Shown: positions 8,635-16,909 of the stretch, piece after piece
Numbering within the stretch: position 1 is the stretch's first letter
Layout: the number at the start of each line of letters is the position of its first letter
Assembly (NCBI RefSeq): GCF_008806595.1
Contig: NZ_VZRB01000007.1
Span: 186,001 to 250,000 of the forward strand
DNA from: Streptomyces luteolifulvus
GTDB lineage: Bacteria; Actinomycetota; Actinomycetes; Streptomycetales; Streptomycetaceae
DNA: 64,000 bases
Direction of reading: 5' to 3'
Made by a program: the position numbers and the translations under genes
Notes under the pieces: model-generated
Database searches by the model: none
The model's input: the letters and a program-made list of their open reading frames with translations, nothing else
Told to the model about the DNA's origin: nothing

Positions 8635-9546
8635 TTAGGCGTTCGGTCGACCCCCCTCCCGCGCAGCCCGCTCCATCCCAGCCACCCGCTCCAGCAAAGG
8701 CATCGGATCCACCCCCACACTCCCCGGGAGGAACTCCGCAATCCGCTCCGGCGTCCAAGCCCCCTCCGCATACGCCGAGCGCAGCTCCCTCGGCTGCGCC
8801 CACACCGCCAGCTTCGGCCCCGCGATCGTGTACACCTGCCCGGTGATCCCCTGCTCCCGAGCCCGGTCCGAGAGCAGGTAGACCACCAGAGCGGCGACGT
8901 CCTCCGGATCGCCGATCTCGGTGAGCTCCATGGGGACGTTCGCCGACATCCGGGTGCGTGCGACCGGCGCGACGGCGTTCGCGGTCACCCCGTACTTGTG
9001 CAGGCCCAGTGCCGCGCTGCGCACCAGTGAGATGATCCCGCCCTTCGCGGCGCTGTAGTTGGCCTGCGACACCGATCCCTGGTGGTTGCCGCTGGTGAAG
9101 CCGATCAGTGTGCCGGAGCGTTGTGCGCGCATGACGGCCGACGCCGCCCGGAACACGGTGAAGGTGCCCTTCAGATGGGTCGCCACGACCGGGTCCCACT
9201 CCTGCTCGGTCATGTTGAACAGCATCCGCTCGCGCAGGATCCCGGCCACGCACACGACTCCGTCGAGCCGCCCGTACGTCGACAACGCGGTGTCCACGAT
9301 CCGCTGCCCGCCCGCCATCGTGGACACGTCGTCGGCGACCGCGACCGCCTGCCCGCCCGCCGCCTCTATCTCCTTGACGACGGCCTCGGCGACCTCGCTG
9401 GTGGGTGAGCCGCCGTCCACCGACACTCCGTAGTCGTTGACGACGACCCGTGCGCCCTCGGCCGCCGCAGCCAGCGCCACCGCACGGCCGATGCCCCGTC
9501 CGGCGCCCGTCACGGCGACGGCCTTGCCTGCCAAGAAGTTCCCCAC
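8635..9546 (-). CDS. SDR family oxidoreductase (FabG / 17-beta-HSD4-like)
   Basis: A 303-residue classical short-chain dehydrogenase. TGAGRGIGRAVALA is the nucleotide-binding loop, VVNDYG follows beta-2, and NYSAAKGG provides the catalytic Tyr and Lys with a Ser upstream in GFTSGNHQG. The DYGVSVDGGSPTSEVAEAV insertion is typical of hydroxyacyl-CoA dehydrogenases related to peroxisomal multifunctional enzyme domains, so oxidation of a 3-hydroxyacyl-CoA is the likely role. The start is GTG 9546 behind AAGGGG. It is divergent from the cyclase gene across an 84-bp gap containing operator site 2. Confidence 0.9.
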   Translation of the reverse strand: MGNFLAGKAVAVTGAGRGIGRAVALAAAAEGARVVVNDYGVSVDGGSPTSEVAEAVVKEIEAAGGQAVAVADDVSTMAGGQRIVDTALSTYGRLDGVVCVAGILRERMLFNMTEQEWDPVVATHLKGTFTVFRAASAVMRAQRSGTLIGFTSGNHQGSVSQANYSAAKGGIISLVRSAALGLHKYGVTANAVAPVARTRMSANVPMELTEIGDPEDVAALVVYLLSDRAREQGITGQVYTIAGPKLAVWAQPRELRSAYAEGAWTPERIAEFLPGSVGVDPMPLLERVAGMERAAREGGRPNA

Positions 9547-9567
9547 GCCCGGCCCCTTCCCGCGGTT

Positions 9568-9584
9568 TCTGACGGTCCGTTAGA
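9568..9584. promoter_or_regulatory. Palindromic operator, site 2 of 4
   Basis: TCTGACGGTCCGTTAGA sits in the divergent promoter between the SDR and the cyclase genes. An extra half-site, CCGTCAGA, lies at 9594-9601. Its 17-bp spacing equals that of the other three sites. Confidence 0.6.
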
Positions 9585-9630
9585 TTTTATGACCCGTCAG
9601 ACAGTAGGAGACAAGCCCCGGGGAGGACAG

Positions 9631-10566
9631 ATGTCGCCGCCTGCGCTCCATCCCGCGTTCCACGACATCGCCAAGCGCGTCAGCAACTGGGGCCGCTGGG
9701 GGGACGACGACGAGATCGGCACCCTCAACCTGATCACCGACGAGGTGGTGCGGGAGGCCGCCGCAGGCGTCCGCAGCGGCCGTCGGGTGCCGCTCGCGCT
9801 GCCGCTGCGGCAGGACGGGGTGCAGACCGGGCTGATGCCGGGGCGGGTCAACCCCCTGCACACGATGGTGCAGATCAACCAGGAGATCTTCGGCCCGGGA
9901 ACGGTGGCGTGCAGCGACGACGCGGTGACCATGGGGCTTCAGGCCGCCACCCACTGGGACGCGCTCACCCATGTCTCGCACTCTGGACGGCTCTACAACG
10001 GCCGCCCGGCCGGCACCATCACCCCGCACGGCGGCGCCGAGTTCAGCGGCATCGACAAGGCGCGGCACATCGTCTCGCGCGGAGTGCTGCTGGATGTGGC
10101 ACGCGCGCGTGGCGTCGACCGGCTCGACGGCGGGTACGCCGTCACCCCGGAGGATCTTCAGGCCGCCGAGGAACTCTCCGGTACGCGCGTGCGTGCGGGC
10201 GACATCGTGCTCGTACGGACCGGGCAGATCCAGGTCTACCTGGCCGGCGACAAGGACGCGTACGGCTATCCGTCGCCCGGACTGTCGATCCGTACGCCGG
10301 AGTGGTTCCACGCGCGGGATGTCGCGGCGGTCGCGAACGACACCCTCACCTTCGAGATCTTCCCGCCGGAGATCGAGGACCTGTGGCTGCCCGTGCACGC
10401 GCTCGACCTCGTGGAAATGGGGATGCTCCAGGGCCAGAACTGGAATCTCGAAGAGTTGTCCACAGCCTGTGGAGAAGCGGGCCGCCACAGCTTCCTGCTG
10501 TCGGCGATGCCCGAGCCCTTCGCCGGCGCGACAGGGACCCCGGTGGCGCCCGTCGCCGTGTTGTGA
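9631..10566 (+). CDS. Cyclase family protein (kynurenine formamidase-like metal hydrolase)
   Basis: A 311-residue member of the cyclase/KynB fold. GRWGDDDEIGTLNLI at the N-terminus and THWDALTHVSHSGRLYNG near residue 110 (the His/Asp metal-binding block HWDALTH) are family signatures. HDIAKRVSNW opens the protein. Members hydrolyse amides or cyclic esters. ATG 9631 is chosen because GGGAGGA lies 6 nt upstream; the in-frame ATG at 9589 overlaps the operator region. It shares operator control with the SDR and probably acts in the same degradative route. Confidence 0.88.
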   Translation: MSPPALHPAFHDIAKRVSNWGRWGDDDEIGTLNLITDEVVREAAAGVRSGRRVPLALPLRQDGVQTGLMPGRVNPLHTMVQINQEIFGPGTVACSDDAVTMGLQAATHWDALTHVSHSGRLYNGRPAGTITPHGGAEFSGIDKARHIVSRGVLLDVARARGVDRLDGGYAVTPEDLQAAEELSGTRVRAGDIVLVRTGQIQVYLAGDKDAYGYPSPGLSIRTPEWFHARDVAAVANDTLTFEIFPPEIEDLWLPVHALDLVEMGMLQGQNWNLEELSTACGEAGRHSFLLSAMPEPFAGATGTPVAPVAVL

Positions 10567-10575
10567 GGAAGTGTC

Positions 10576-10607
10576 GTTGGCGGCGCACGGCATCGCGCGC
10601 CGCCAAC
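10576..10607 (+). terminator. Strong hairpin after the cyclase gene
   Basis: GTTGGCGGCGC and GCGCCGCCAAC form an 11-bp perfect stem around a 10-nt loop, starting 9 nt after the stop. There is no U-tract, as is usual for Streptomyces terminators. Confidence 0.6.
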
Positions 10608-10938
10608 CGGCTCCGGCGTTCCCGCCCAGGCTCCCCTGGCCCGTCGGGGAGCCGACGCCGGACCACGACCCACACTCGCCGAGGGCACCCGTCACCGAAA
10701 CCCTCGCCGTCCCCTCGCGGCGAATCGCTGAACACAAGCGTGATCAAACGGACACGTCGCGTCAACACCCGTTCGGTGATTTATTACTTACGCCGTATTT
10801 GTTACGGGCGCGCATGGATGCATGTCCCGGCGCACCGCCCCTCGTTCGACGCGAGATCGGCCGGTCCGCTGCAACCGTGCCCCGGCCGCGCCGCCGTGCC
10901 GGCCGTACCGCGCACAGCGCCCGGCCGCCGCGCCCGCC
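10608..10938. other. Intergenic region, AT-rich promoter-like patch
   Basis: No gene is seen. The stretch 10730-10810 is unusually AT-rich for this genome (for example GTGATTTATTACTTACGCCG) and is followed by CGCATGGATGCATG at 10812-10825, whose reverse complement recurs near 27266. It lies beyond the 3' ends of both flanking genes, so an unannotated transcript here is possible. Confidence 0.4.
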
Positions 10939-11415
10939 TCACACCGCCTCGAACGCCAGTCCCTCATACGCCGAAGCGCCGCCCCCGTAGGCCGCGGCGG
11001 ACTTGGCGGGCTGTGTGCAGTGGTCGAGTTCGCACCAGATGCGCTTGCCCGCGCCTTCCTTGTTCCAGCCCCAGCGGTCGGCGAGGCCGTCGACGAGGGC
11101 GAGTCCACGGCCGCCGGTCGACTCGCCGTCCACGCACCGGGGCACGGGGGCACGGTCGCTGCTGTCGGCCACCTCGAGGCGGAGGGTGGCCGGCTCGGCC
11201 GCACCACCGGACAGGGAGAGCCGCAGCACGGCCGGACAGCCGGTGTGCACCACGGCGTTGGTGACGAGTTCGGACACGAGCAGGACGAGTGTCTCGGCGA
11301 GCGGTTCGTCGGCCCCTATCCCGGACCCGAGGAGCCGGGAAAGGGCCCATCTCCGGGCCCGCCCCACCTCAGCGGGGTCGGGCCGCACTTCCAGCTGCAC
11401 TTGAAGCACCTGCAC
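10939..11415 (-). CDS. ATP-binding anti-sigma-factor-like protein (HATPase_c_2, RsbW type)
   Basis: A 158-residue serine/threonine kinase-like ATPase of the GHKL type. The N-box is LVSELVTNAVVHTG near residue 50, and GGRGLALVDGLADRWGW near residue 105 is the G1-type box. ADSSDRAPVP precedes it. Streptomyces encodes dozens of these proteins; they bind or phosphorylate STAS antagonists or sigma factors and often act in stress and development switches. No sigma or STAS gene is adjacent; the nearest STAS gene is at 17.6 kb. The start is GTG 11415 without a clear ribosome-binding site. The partner cannot be named. Confidence 0.85.
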   Translation of the reverse strand: MQVLQVQLEVRPDPAEVGRARRWALSRLLGSGIGADEPLAETLVLLVSELVTNAVVHTGCPAVLRLSLSGGAAEPATLRLEVADSSDRAPVPRCVDGESTGGRGLALVDGLADRWGWNKEGAGKRIWCELDHCTQPAKSAAAYGGGASAYEGLAFEAV

Positions 11416-11918
11416 CGCTCACACCATCCGAACCGGCGGACACATAGCCTCGCGCCTCACGAGGGCCACGATCGTAGCCATTTTTTGCATGACCAGAACA
11501 ACGGCCAGAGCCAGGGTCACAGAACGTGAGTCCCTTACGAGACAGCATGGTTGACGTACAGTCACCCCAACAAGCGCTTCAGGCATATTCCAGCGCGAAG
11601 GAGTACCCGTGCGGCATACTGTGCGACGCTCGCTGCGGGGAGTCGAACAGGCGGGGGTTGAAGGCTCTCCCACCTTGCGAGCAGCGGCGCGCAAGGCCGG
11701 ATCCGGAGTCGCCCCAGGGGCAACACCGGCATGGCTCGTGCTCGGAACCACTCGCATCTCACACAAGGTACCCGAGTGGGACACCGACTCCAGGACGTGA
11801 CGAGTCACACCTAGGACACAAGCCGATATCAACGCTGCGTAATTCCGGTATGCCACAATCCGCGACATCCGTACCGGCCGTCCCGTGTCGCCGCAGACCA
11901 GCCCAGCGCGGGCGCCGC
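11416..11918. other. Intergenic region between anti-sigma-like gene and acyl-CoA dehydrogenase
   Basis: About 500 bp that, apart from the candidate ORF at 11609-11800, holds no recognisable gene. GC is lower than average around 11460-11600. It contains GGTTGACGTACAG near 11549, a possible -35 (TTGACG) for that ORF. Confidence 0.4.
11609..11800 (+). CDS. Possible small protein of 63 residues, unknown
   Basis: GTG 11609 is preceded at ideal spacing by GAAGGAG. The 63-residue product (starting VRHTVRRSLRGVEQAG) is basic, has no membrane segment, and I do not recognise it. Base composition is lower in GC than in neighbouring genes. The ribosome-binding site is the main support; there is no partner gene. 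Confidence 0.35.
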   Translation: MRHTVRRSLRGVEQAGVEGSPTLRAAARKAGSGVAPGATPAWLVLGTTRISHKVPEWDTDSRT

Positions 11919-12803
11919 TCAGGCCACCAGGTCGGCAGCCAACAGTTCCTCACTCTCCGTGGCACCACCGGTACGTTGGGCCCGCACCCAGGCCCGCTTC
12001 AGATGCAGATGCACCTCGGACTCCCAGGTGAACCCCATTCCGCCGTGCACCTGAAGGCAGTCGCGGGCGCCGCGCACGGCGGCCTCGTCGGCGAGCAGCC
12101 GGGCCGCCGCGATGTCGGCCGGCCCGGCGGTGACAGCCGCCGCGTAGACCGCGGCGCGGGCCACCTCGGTCCGCACAAGCATCTGTGCGCACAGGTGCTT
12201 GACCGCCTGGAAGGCCCCGATCGGCTGCCCGAACTGCTCGCGGGTCCGGGCGTGTTGCACCGCCAGCTCGCAGGTACGGCCCGCCGTGCCGAGCTGCTCC
12301 GCGGCGGTCAGCAGGACGGCGACGGGATCGGCGGGCCCGGCCGCCGCACCTCCCGTCGTGTCCGCGGGCACCCGGTGCAGCGGGGTCAGCGGGTCCACCG
12401 ACCGCAGCGGCCGGGCCCCCTCGGCGTCCCCCCGCACGATGTCCGCCTCCGCCAGCCACTCCACCAGTCCGCCGTCGACGGCGGCCACGACCGTCTCCCC
12501 GGCGGCGGCGCCCGCCACCTCCCCCGCCGCGAGATGCGAAGCCACCAGCGGCCCGGGCAGCAGCACCCGGCCCGCCTCCTCGAAGGCCAACACCGCCTCG
12601 GGCAGGCCGAGGCCGACCCCGCCGTCCGCCTCCGGCAGCCGCAGCGCGAAGAACCCGGCCGCACCGAGCTCACGCCACAGGGCCCGGTCCAGGCCGGGTG
12701 TGCCGGCCGCGGCCCGCAGCGCCTCGCTGTCGAAGCGGCGTGCCAGCAGCCCCCGTACGCCGTCCCGCAAGGCTCGTTGGTCCTCGGTGAGTTGGAATCT
12801 CAC
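11919..12803 (-). CDS. Acyl-CoA dehydrogenase family protein, short (beta-type) subunit
   Basis: At 294 residues this is about 90 shorter than a full acyl-CoA dehydrogenase, because much of the middle beta-domain (residues ~100-170) is reduced and Ala/Gly-rich. It keeps the N-terminal helical bundle (MRFQLTEDQRALRDGVRGLL) and the C-terminal domain, including REQFGQPIGAFQAVKH and VHGGMGFTWESEVHLHLKRA. The FAD signature present in its upstream partner (EPDAGSD) is absent. Paired short/long dehydrogenases form alpha2-beta2 enzymes with shared active sites in actinobacterial steroid and alicyclic acid catabolism. It follows the long subunit by 71 bp. Confidence 0.88.
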   Translation of the reverse strand: MRFQLTEDQRALRDGVRGLLARRFDSEALRAAAGTPGLDRALWRELGAAGFFALRLPEADGGVGLGLPEAVLAFEEAGRVLLPGPLVASHLAAGEVAGAAAGETVVAAVDGGLVEWLAEADIVRGDAEGARPLRSVDPLTPLHRVPADTTGGAAAGPADPVAVLLTAAEQLGTAGRTCELAVQHARTREQFGQPIGAFQAVKHLCAQMLVRTEVARAAVYAAAVTAGPADIAAARLLADEAAVRGARDCLQVHGGMGFTWESEVHLHLKRAWVRAQRTGGATESEELLAADLVA

Positions 12804-12888
12804 GGCCGTGCCACCGCCCCTTCGTGCAACTCATGGCCGTCGTCACCGCCCCTTCGTGCATCTCATGGCCGCCGTCACCGCCCCTTCG
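12801..12888 (-). repeat. 32-bp tandem repeat, about 2.8 copies, across a gene junction
   Basis: Units begin CATGGCCGTCGTCACCGCCC and end TTCGTGCAWCT, at 12801-12831, 12832-12863 and 12864-12888. The last unit includes the stop codon and final codons of the upstream long acyl-CoA dehydrogenase. The repeat carries stop and start-like triplets (TGA, ATG) on the minus strand, as though a stop-start junction had been duplicated. Confidence 0.7.
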
Positions 12889-14029
12889 GCAGTCCGAGGA
12901 TCCGCTCGGCCACGATGTTCCGCTGGATCTGCGAGGTGCCGGCGGCGATGGTGTACGACAGCGAGGACAGCCGCTCGAGCATCCATGGCCGGCCGAGGTC
13001 GAGACTGTCGGGGCCGAGCACGTCGGCGGCGGTGTCGTAGAGCTCCTGCCGGGCGTGCGAGTACCCGAGTTTGAAAACCGAACCGCCGACGCCCGGCACT
13101 CCCCCGCCGGCCTCCGCCTCGCTCACGTTCCACTGGGTCAGCCGCCACAGCGCCCGGAACTCGGCGTTCAGCCTCCCGAGCCGCCGTCTGAGCACCGGGT
13201 CGTCCCACTGTCCGTTCTGCTGTGCCGCGCGGGCGAGTTCGCCGAGCACACGCCGACAGGCGACGACCTCGCCCACGAAGGCCGTACCGCGTTCGAAGGA
13301 CAGCGTCACCATCGTCACCCGCCAGCCGTCGTTCTCCTCCCCGACCCGGTTGGCGACGGGCACCCGCACCTCGTCGAGGAAGACCTCGGCGAACTCGGCG
13401 GACCCGGCCAGGGTCCTCAGCGGCCGTACGGTGATGCCGGGCGCGTCCATGGGCATGGCCAGCCAGGTGATCCCGCGGTGCCTGGGCGCACCGGGGTCGG
13501 TGCGTACCAACAGTTCGCACCAGTCGGCGACTTCGGCGTGGGAGGTCCAGATCTTGGATCCGCTGACCACATAGTCGTCGCCGTCCCTGCACGCGCGCGT
13601 GCGCAGTGCCGCGAGGTCGCTTCCGGCGTCCGGTTCGCTGAAGCCCTGGCACCAGACCTCCTCGCCGCGCAGGATCGGCGGCAGCCAGCGCGTCCGCTGC
13701 CCCGCGCTCCCCTCGGCGGCGATCGTCGGCCCGGCGTGCAGCAGCCCGACGAAGTTGGCGCCCACGTAGGGGGCGCCCGCCTTCTCCGTCTCCTCCAGGA
13801 AGATCAGATGCTGGGTGGGGGTCGCGCCCCGGCCGCCCGCGTCGGCGGGCCAGTGCAGTCCGGCGTATCCCGCGTCGTACAGCATCCGCTGCCAGCCGAG
13901 GTCGTAGGCCCGGCGGGCGGGCCAGTCGCCGGGGGACGGCTTCGGCGGCAGGAACGGCAGGACCTTCGCGAGCCACTGTCTCAACCGGGCCCGGAACTCC
14001 TCCTCTTCGGGCGCGTAGGAGAGATCCAC
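12875..14029 (-). CDS. Acyl-CoA dehydrogenase family protein, long (alpha-type) subunit
   Basis: 384 residues. WCQGFSEPDAGSDLAALRTRA is the FAD-binding signature near residue 125, followed by VSGSKIWTSHAEVADWCELLVRTD; the C-terminus ends AGTSQIQRNIVAERILGLPKGR. The start is GTG 14029, which shares its G with the TAG stop of the amidohydrolase gene, so translation is coupled. It probably pairs with the short protein encoded next to form a heteromeric dehydrogenase for a bulky acyl-CoA. Confidence 0.92.
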   Translation of the reverse strand: MDLSYAPEEEEFRARLRQWLAKVLPFLPPKPSPGDWPARRAYDLGWQRMLYDAGYAGLHWPADAGGRGATPTQHLIFLEETEKAGAPYVGANFVGLLHAGPTIAAEGSAGQRTRWLPPILRGEEVWCQGFSEPDAGSDLAALRTRACRDGDDYVVSGSKIWTSHAEVADWCELLVRTDPGAPRHRGITWLAMPMDAPGITVRPLRTLAGSAEFAEVFLDEVRVPVANRVGEENDGWRVTMVTLSFERGTAFVGEVVACRRVLGELARAAQQNGQWDDPVLRRRLGRLNAEFRALWRLTQWNVSEAEAGGGVPGVGGSVFKLGYSHARQELYDTAADVLGPDSLDLGRPWMLERLSSLSYTIAAGTSQIQRNIVAERILGLPKGR

Positions 14030-15222
14030 TAGTCGTCCAGGTCGAGTTCCAGCATGCGGATCGCGTTGCCCCGCATCAGCTTGTGGACCGTCTCGTCGTC
14101 GAGGCCCTTCACATGGTCCAGGGCGACCTCCTTGGTGTGCGGGAAGGTCGAGTCGACGTGCGGGTAGTCGGTCTCGAAGGTGGCGTTGTCGCGGCCGACG
14201 ACGTCCAGCGAGGCCACGCCGTGCTTGTCGCGGAAGAAACAGCAGAAGATCTGCCGGTAGTAGTACGTCGACGGCGGCTCGGGGATCGTGTCGCGGACCC
14301 CGCCCCAGGCACGGTGCTCCTCCCACACGTCGTCGGCACGTTCCAGGGCGTACGGGATCCAGCCCATCTGTCCTTCGGAGTAGGCGAGTTTGAGGCGCGG
14401 GAACGTGACCAGGACGCCGCTGAACAGGAAGTCCATCATCGAGGCCATCGCGTTGTTGAAGGAGAGCGAGGCCTGCACGGCGGGCGGTGCGTCCGGGGAG
14501 GCGGCGGGCATCTGGGAGCTGCTGCCGATGTGCATGTTGACGACGGTGCCGGTCTCCTCGCAGACCGCGAAGAACGGGTCCCAGTAGCCGGAATGGATGG
14601 AGGGCAGGCCCAGATGGGTGGGGATCTCGGAGAAGGTCACCGCCTTCACGCCGCGCGCGGCGTTGCGCCGGATCTCGGCGACCGCGAGCTCCACGTCCCA
14701 CAGCGGGATCAGGCACAGCGGGATGAGACGCCCGCCGCTGTCCCCGCACCACTCCTCCACCATCCAGTCGTTGTAGGCGCGCACACAGGCGAGCGCGACC
14801 TCCTTGTCGTGGGCCTCGGCGAAGGTCTGTCCGCAAAAGCGCGGGAAGGTGGGGAAGCAGAGGGATGCCTCGACATGGTTGAGGTCCATGTCCCTGAGGC
14901 GCTCGGCGGGGTCCCAGCACCCGCGCCGCATCTCCTCCCGGGTGATCCCCTCCAGGGTCATCTCGTCGCGGTCGAAGCCGACGGCGGCGATGTTGCGCTT
15001 GTACGGGAACTTCAGGTCCTCGTAGATCCACCAGTCGGTCGGGGGGCCGTCCGGATCCATCGTGATCTGGTACTTGCCGCCGATGTAGGCGAGCTCGCCG
15101 ATGCCCGCGGTGAGGGGCTGCGGCCCGCGGTCGCGGTACTTGGCAGGCAGCCACCTCTCGAACAGGTGCGCGGGCTCGATCACATGGTCGTCGACGCTGA
15201 TGATGCGGGGCAGTTCGGTCAT
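14029..15222 (-). CDS. Amidohydrolase family protein (ACMSD-like metal hydrolase/decarboxylase)
   Basis: A 397-residue TIM-barrel amidohydrolase of the amidohydrolase_2 class. SVDDHVIEPAHLFERWLP at the N-terminus holds the D-x-H metal motif. NMHIGSS near residue 230 supplies a further metal His, and DYPHVDSTFPHTKE near residue 340 contains the conserved Asp. Relatives include aminocarboxymuconate-semialdehyde and dihydroxybenzoate decarboxylases as well as hydrolases. ATG 15222 is chosen for the GGAGGGG just upstream. It is first in the three-gene unit with the paired dehydrogenases and stands 47 bp from operator site 3. The reaction is not predictable. Confidence 0.9.
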   Translation of the reverse strand: MTELPRIISVDDHVIEPAHLFERWLPAKYRDRGPQPLTAGIGELAYIGGKYQITMDPDGPPTDWWIYEDLKFPYKRNIAAVGFDRDEMTLEGITREEMRRGCWDPAERLRDMDLNHVEASLCFPTFPRFCGQTFAEAHDKEVALACVRAYNDWMVEEWCGDSGGRLIPLCLIPLWDVELAVAEIRRNAARGVKAVTFSEIPTHLGLPSIHSGYWDPFFAVCEETGTVVNMHIGSSSQMPAASPDAPPAVQASLSFNNAMASMMDFLFSGVLVTFPRLKLAYSEGQMGWIPYALERADDVWEEHRAWGGVRDTIPEPPSTYYYRQIFCCFFRDKHGVASLDVVGRDNATFETDYPHVDSTFPHTKEVALDHVKGLDDETVHKLMRGNAIRMLELDLDD

Positions 15223-15268
15223 GGTCCCCTCCGCCGGAGTGCCGAATCCGATCCGTATCCGATCCGTA

Positions 15269-15285
15269 TCTGATGGCCCGTCAGA
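15269..15285. promoter_or_regulatory. Palindromic operator, site 3 of 4
   Basis: TCTGATGGCCCGTCAGA, the most symmetric of the four sites (extending to ATC...GAT on both sides), 47 bp ahead of the amidohydrolase ATG. Confidence 0.65.
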
Positions 15286-15356
15286 TTGCATGCTACGGGA
15301 AGGCTAGCCCCCGCCCCCTGGACCGACAAGGCGACGAGGCTTACGCTCTGCCACGA

Positions 15357-15373
15357 TCTGACTGTCCGTCAGC
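15357..15373. promoter_or_regulatory. Palindromic operator, site 4 of 4
   Basis: TCTGACTGTCCGTCAGC, 19 bp ahead of the CoA-ligase GTG start. Together with site 3 it gives each of the two divergent genes its own operator. Confidence 0.65.
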
Positions 15374-15391
15374 TCTGAAGGGGGCAAGGCC

Positions 15392-16909
15392 GTGAACGAC
15401 ACCGCCCACGCGCTCAGCTCGTCCCGCACCCTGTGGGAACTGGTCGGCCGACGCGCGGACCTCACCCCGCACCGTCCCGTCCTCCTCCAGGACGACCGCA
15501 CCCTGACCTTCGGCGAGCTGCGCGAGCGCGCCGAGCGGGTGGCGGCGGGGCTGTACGGCATGGGCGTACGCCCCGGCACCGTCGTCGCCTGGCAGTTGCC
15601 GACCCGCATCGAGACGGCCCTGCTGTCGTTCGCGCTGGCCCGCGTGGGTGCCGTACAGACGCCGGTCATCCCCTTCTACCGGGACCGCGAGGTCGGATTC
15701 GCGCTCAGGGAGTCGAAGGCAGAGTTCTTCGCGGTGCCGGGCGAGTGGCGGGGCTTCGACCACACGGAGATGGCACGGCGGCTCGGCGCGAAGGGGATCT
15801 TCGAGGCGTACGACACCCTGCCCGAGGGAGATCCGCGGGTGCTCCCCGCCCCGCCCTCCGAGGGCACCTCGGTCCGCTGGATCTACTGGACCTCGGGGAC
15901 CACCTCCGACCCCAAGGGCGTGCTGCACACGGACCGTTCACTGATCGCGGGCGGGTCCTGTCTCGCCCACGCCCTGCGCCCCTCGGCCGCCGACGTCGGC
16001 TCGATCGCGTTCCCGTACGCCCATATCGGCGGCCCCGACTACACGGTGATGCTGCTGCTGTACGGCTTCCCGGCGGTGATGTTCGAGCAGTTCGCGCTGC
16101 CGGACGCGCTGGACGGGTACCGCCGGCACGGGGTGACCATCGCGGGCGGATCGACGGCGTTCTACTCGATGTTCCTGGCGGAGCAGCGCAAGCAGCCCGG
16201 CCGTCCGGTCATTCCGACACTCCGGCTGCTGGCGGGCGGCGGGGCGCCCAAGCCTGAGGAACTGCACCACGCCGTCGTACGGGAGATGGGGGTGCAGCTC
16301 ACCCACGGCTACGGCATGACCGAGGTGCCGATGATCACGATGGGGTCGCCGGACGACACGGCCGAGAACCTGGCGACGACGGAGGGACGGCCGCCGGAGG
16401 GGATGGAGATACGGATCGTGGACGGGGAGGTGCGGCTGCGCGGGGAGGCCGTGTGCCGGGGCTACCTCGATCCGGCGCAGACGGCGGAAGCCTTCGACGA
16501 GGAGGGGTTCCTGCGCACCGGTGACCTCGGGCGGCTCACCGACGGCGGGCATCTGATGCTGACCGGCCGGCTCAAGGACGTGATCATCCGCAAGGGCGAG
16601 AACATCTCGGCGAAGGAGATCGAGGACCTGCTGCACGGGCACCCGGCGGTCGCGGACGTGGCCGTCGTGGGGCTGCCGGACGCCGAGCGCGGGGAACGGG
16701 TCTGCGCCGTGATCGAAACCGTCGAACAGCCCCCGGAGGCCGAGGAGTTGACCCTGGAGGCGGTGACCTCGTATCTGCGCGCGGAAGGGTTGTCGGTGCA
16801 CAAGCTGCCGGAGCAGCTGGAGGTGGTGGACGCCCTTCCGCGAGGCGAGACCCTGCGCAAGGTCCTCAAGTACAAGCTGCGGGAACGCTATTCGGGGACC
16901 GTGAAGTAG
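15392..16909 (+). CDS. AMP-forming acyl-CoA synthetase (class I adenylate-forming enzyme)
   Basis: 505 residues. IYWTSGTTSDPKGVLHT near residue 165 is the A3 P-loop. HGYGMTEVPM near residue 305 is the A5 motif. GFLRTGDLGRLTDGGHLMLTGRLKDVIIRKGENISAKEIED (about 370-410) covers A7-A8, and PRGETLRKVLKYKLRE near the C-terminus holds the A10 lysine. It activates an acid to acyl-AMP and then acyl-CoA. The start is GTG 15392 behind AAGGGGG. It is probably the entry step for the substrate handled by the divergent amidohydrolase/dehydrogenase unit. The last 22 bp overlap the convergent EF-hand gene. Confidence 0.93.
   Translation: MNDTAHALSSSRTLWELVGRRADLTPHRPVLLQDDRTLTFGELRERAERVAAGLYGMGVRPGTVVAWQLPTRIETALLSFALARVGAVQTPVIPFYRDREVGFALRESKAEFFAVPGEWRGFDHTEMARRLGAKGIFEAYDTLPEGDPRVLPAPPSEGTSVRWIYWTSGTTSDPKGVLHTDRSLIAGGSCLAHALRPSAADVGSIAFPYAHIGGPDYTVMLLLYGFPAVMFEQFALPDALDGYRRHGVTIAGGSTAFYSMFLAEQRKQPGRPVIPTLRLLAGGGAPKPEELHHAVVREMGVQLTHGYGMTEVPMITMGSPDDTAENLATTEGRPPEGMEIRIVDGEVRLRGEAVCRGYLDPAQTAEAFDEEGFLRTGDLGRLTDGGHLMLTGRLKDVIIRKGENISAKEIEDLLHGHPAVADVAVVGLPDAERGERVCAVIETVEQPPEAEELTLEAVTSYLRAEGLSVHKLPEQLEVVDALPRGETLRKVLKYKLRERYSGTVK

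Noticed and set aside
12801..12888. Tandem repeat considered as CRISPR
   Set aside because: Units adjoin directly with no spacers and there are no cas genes.
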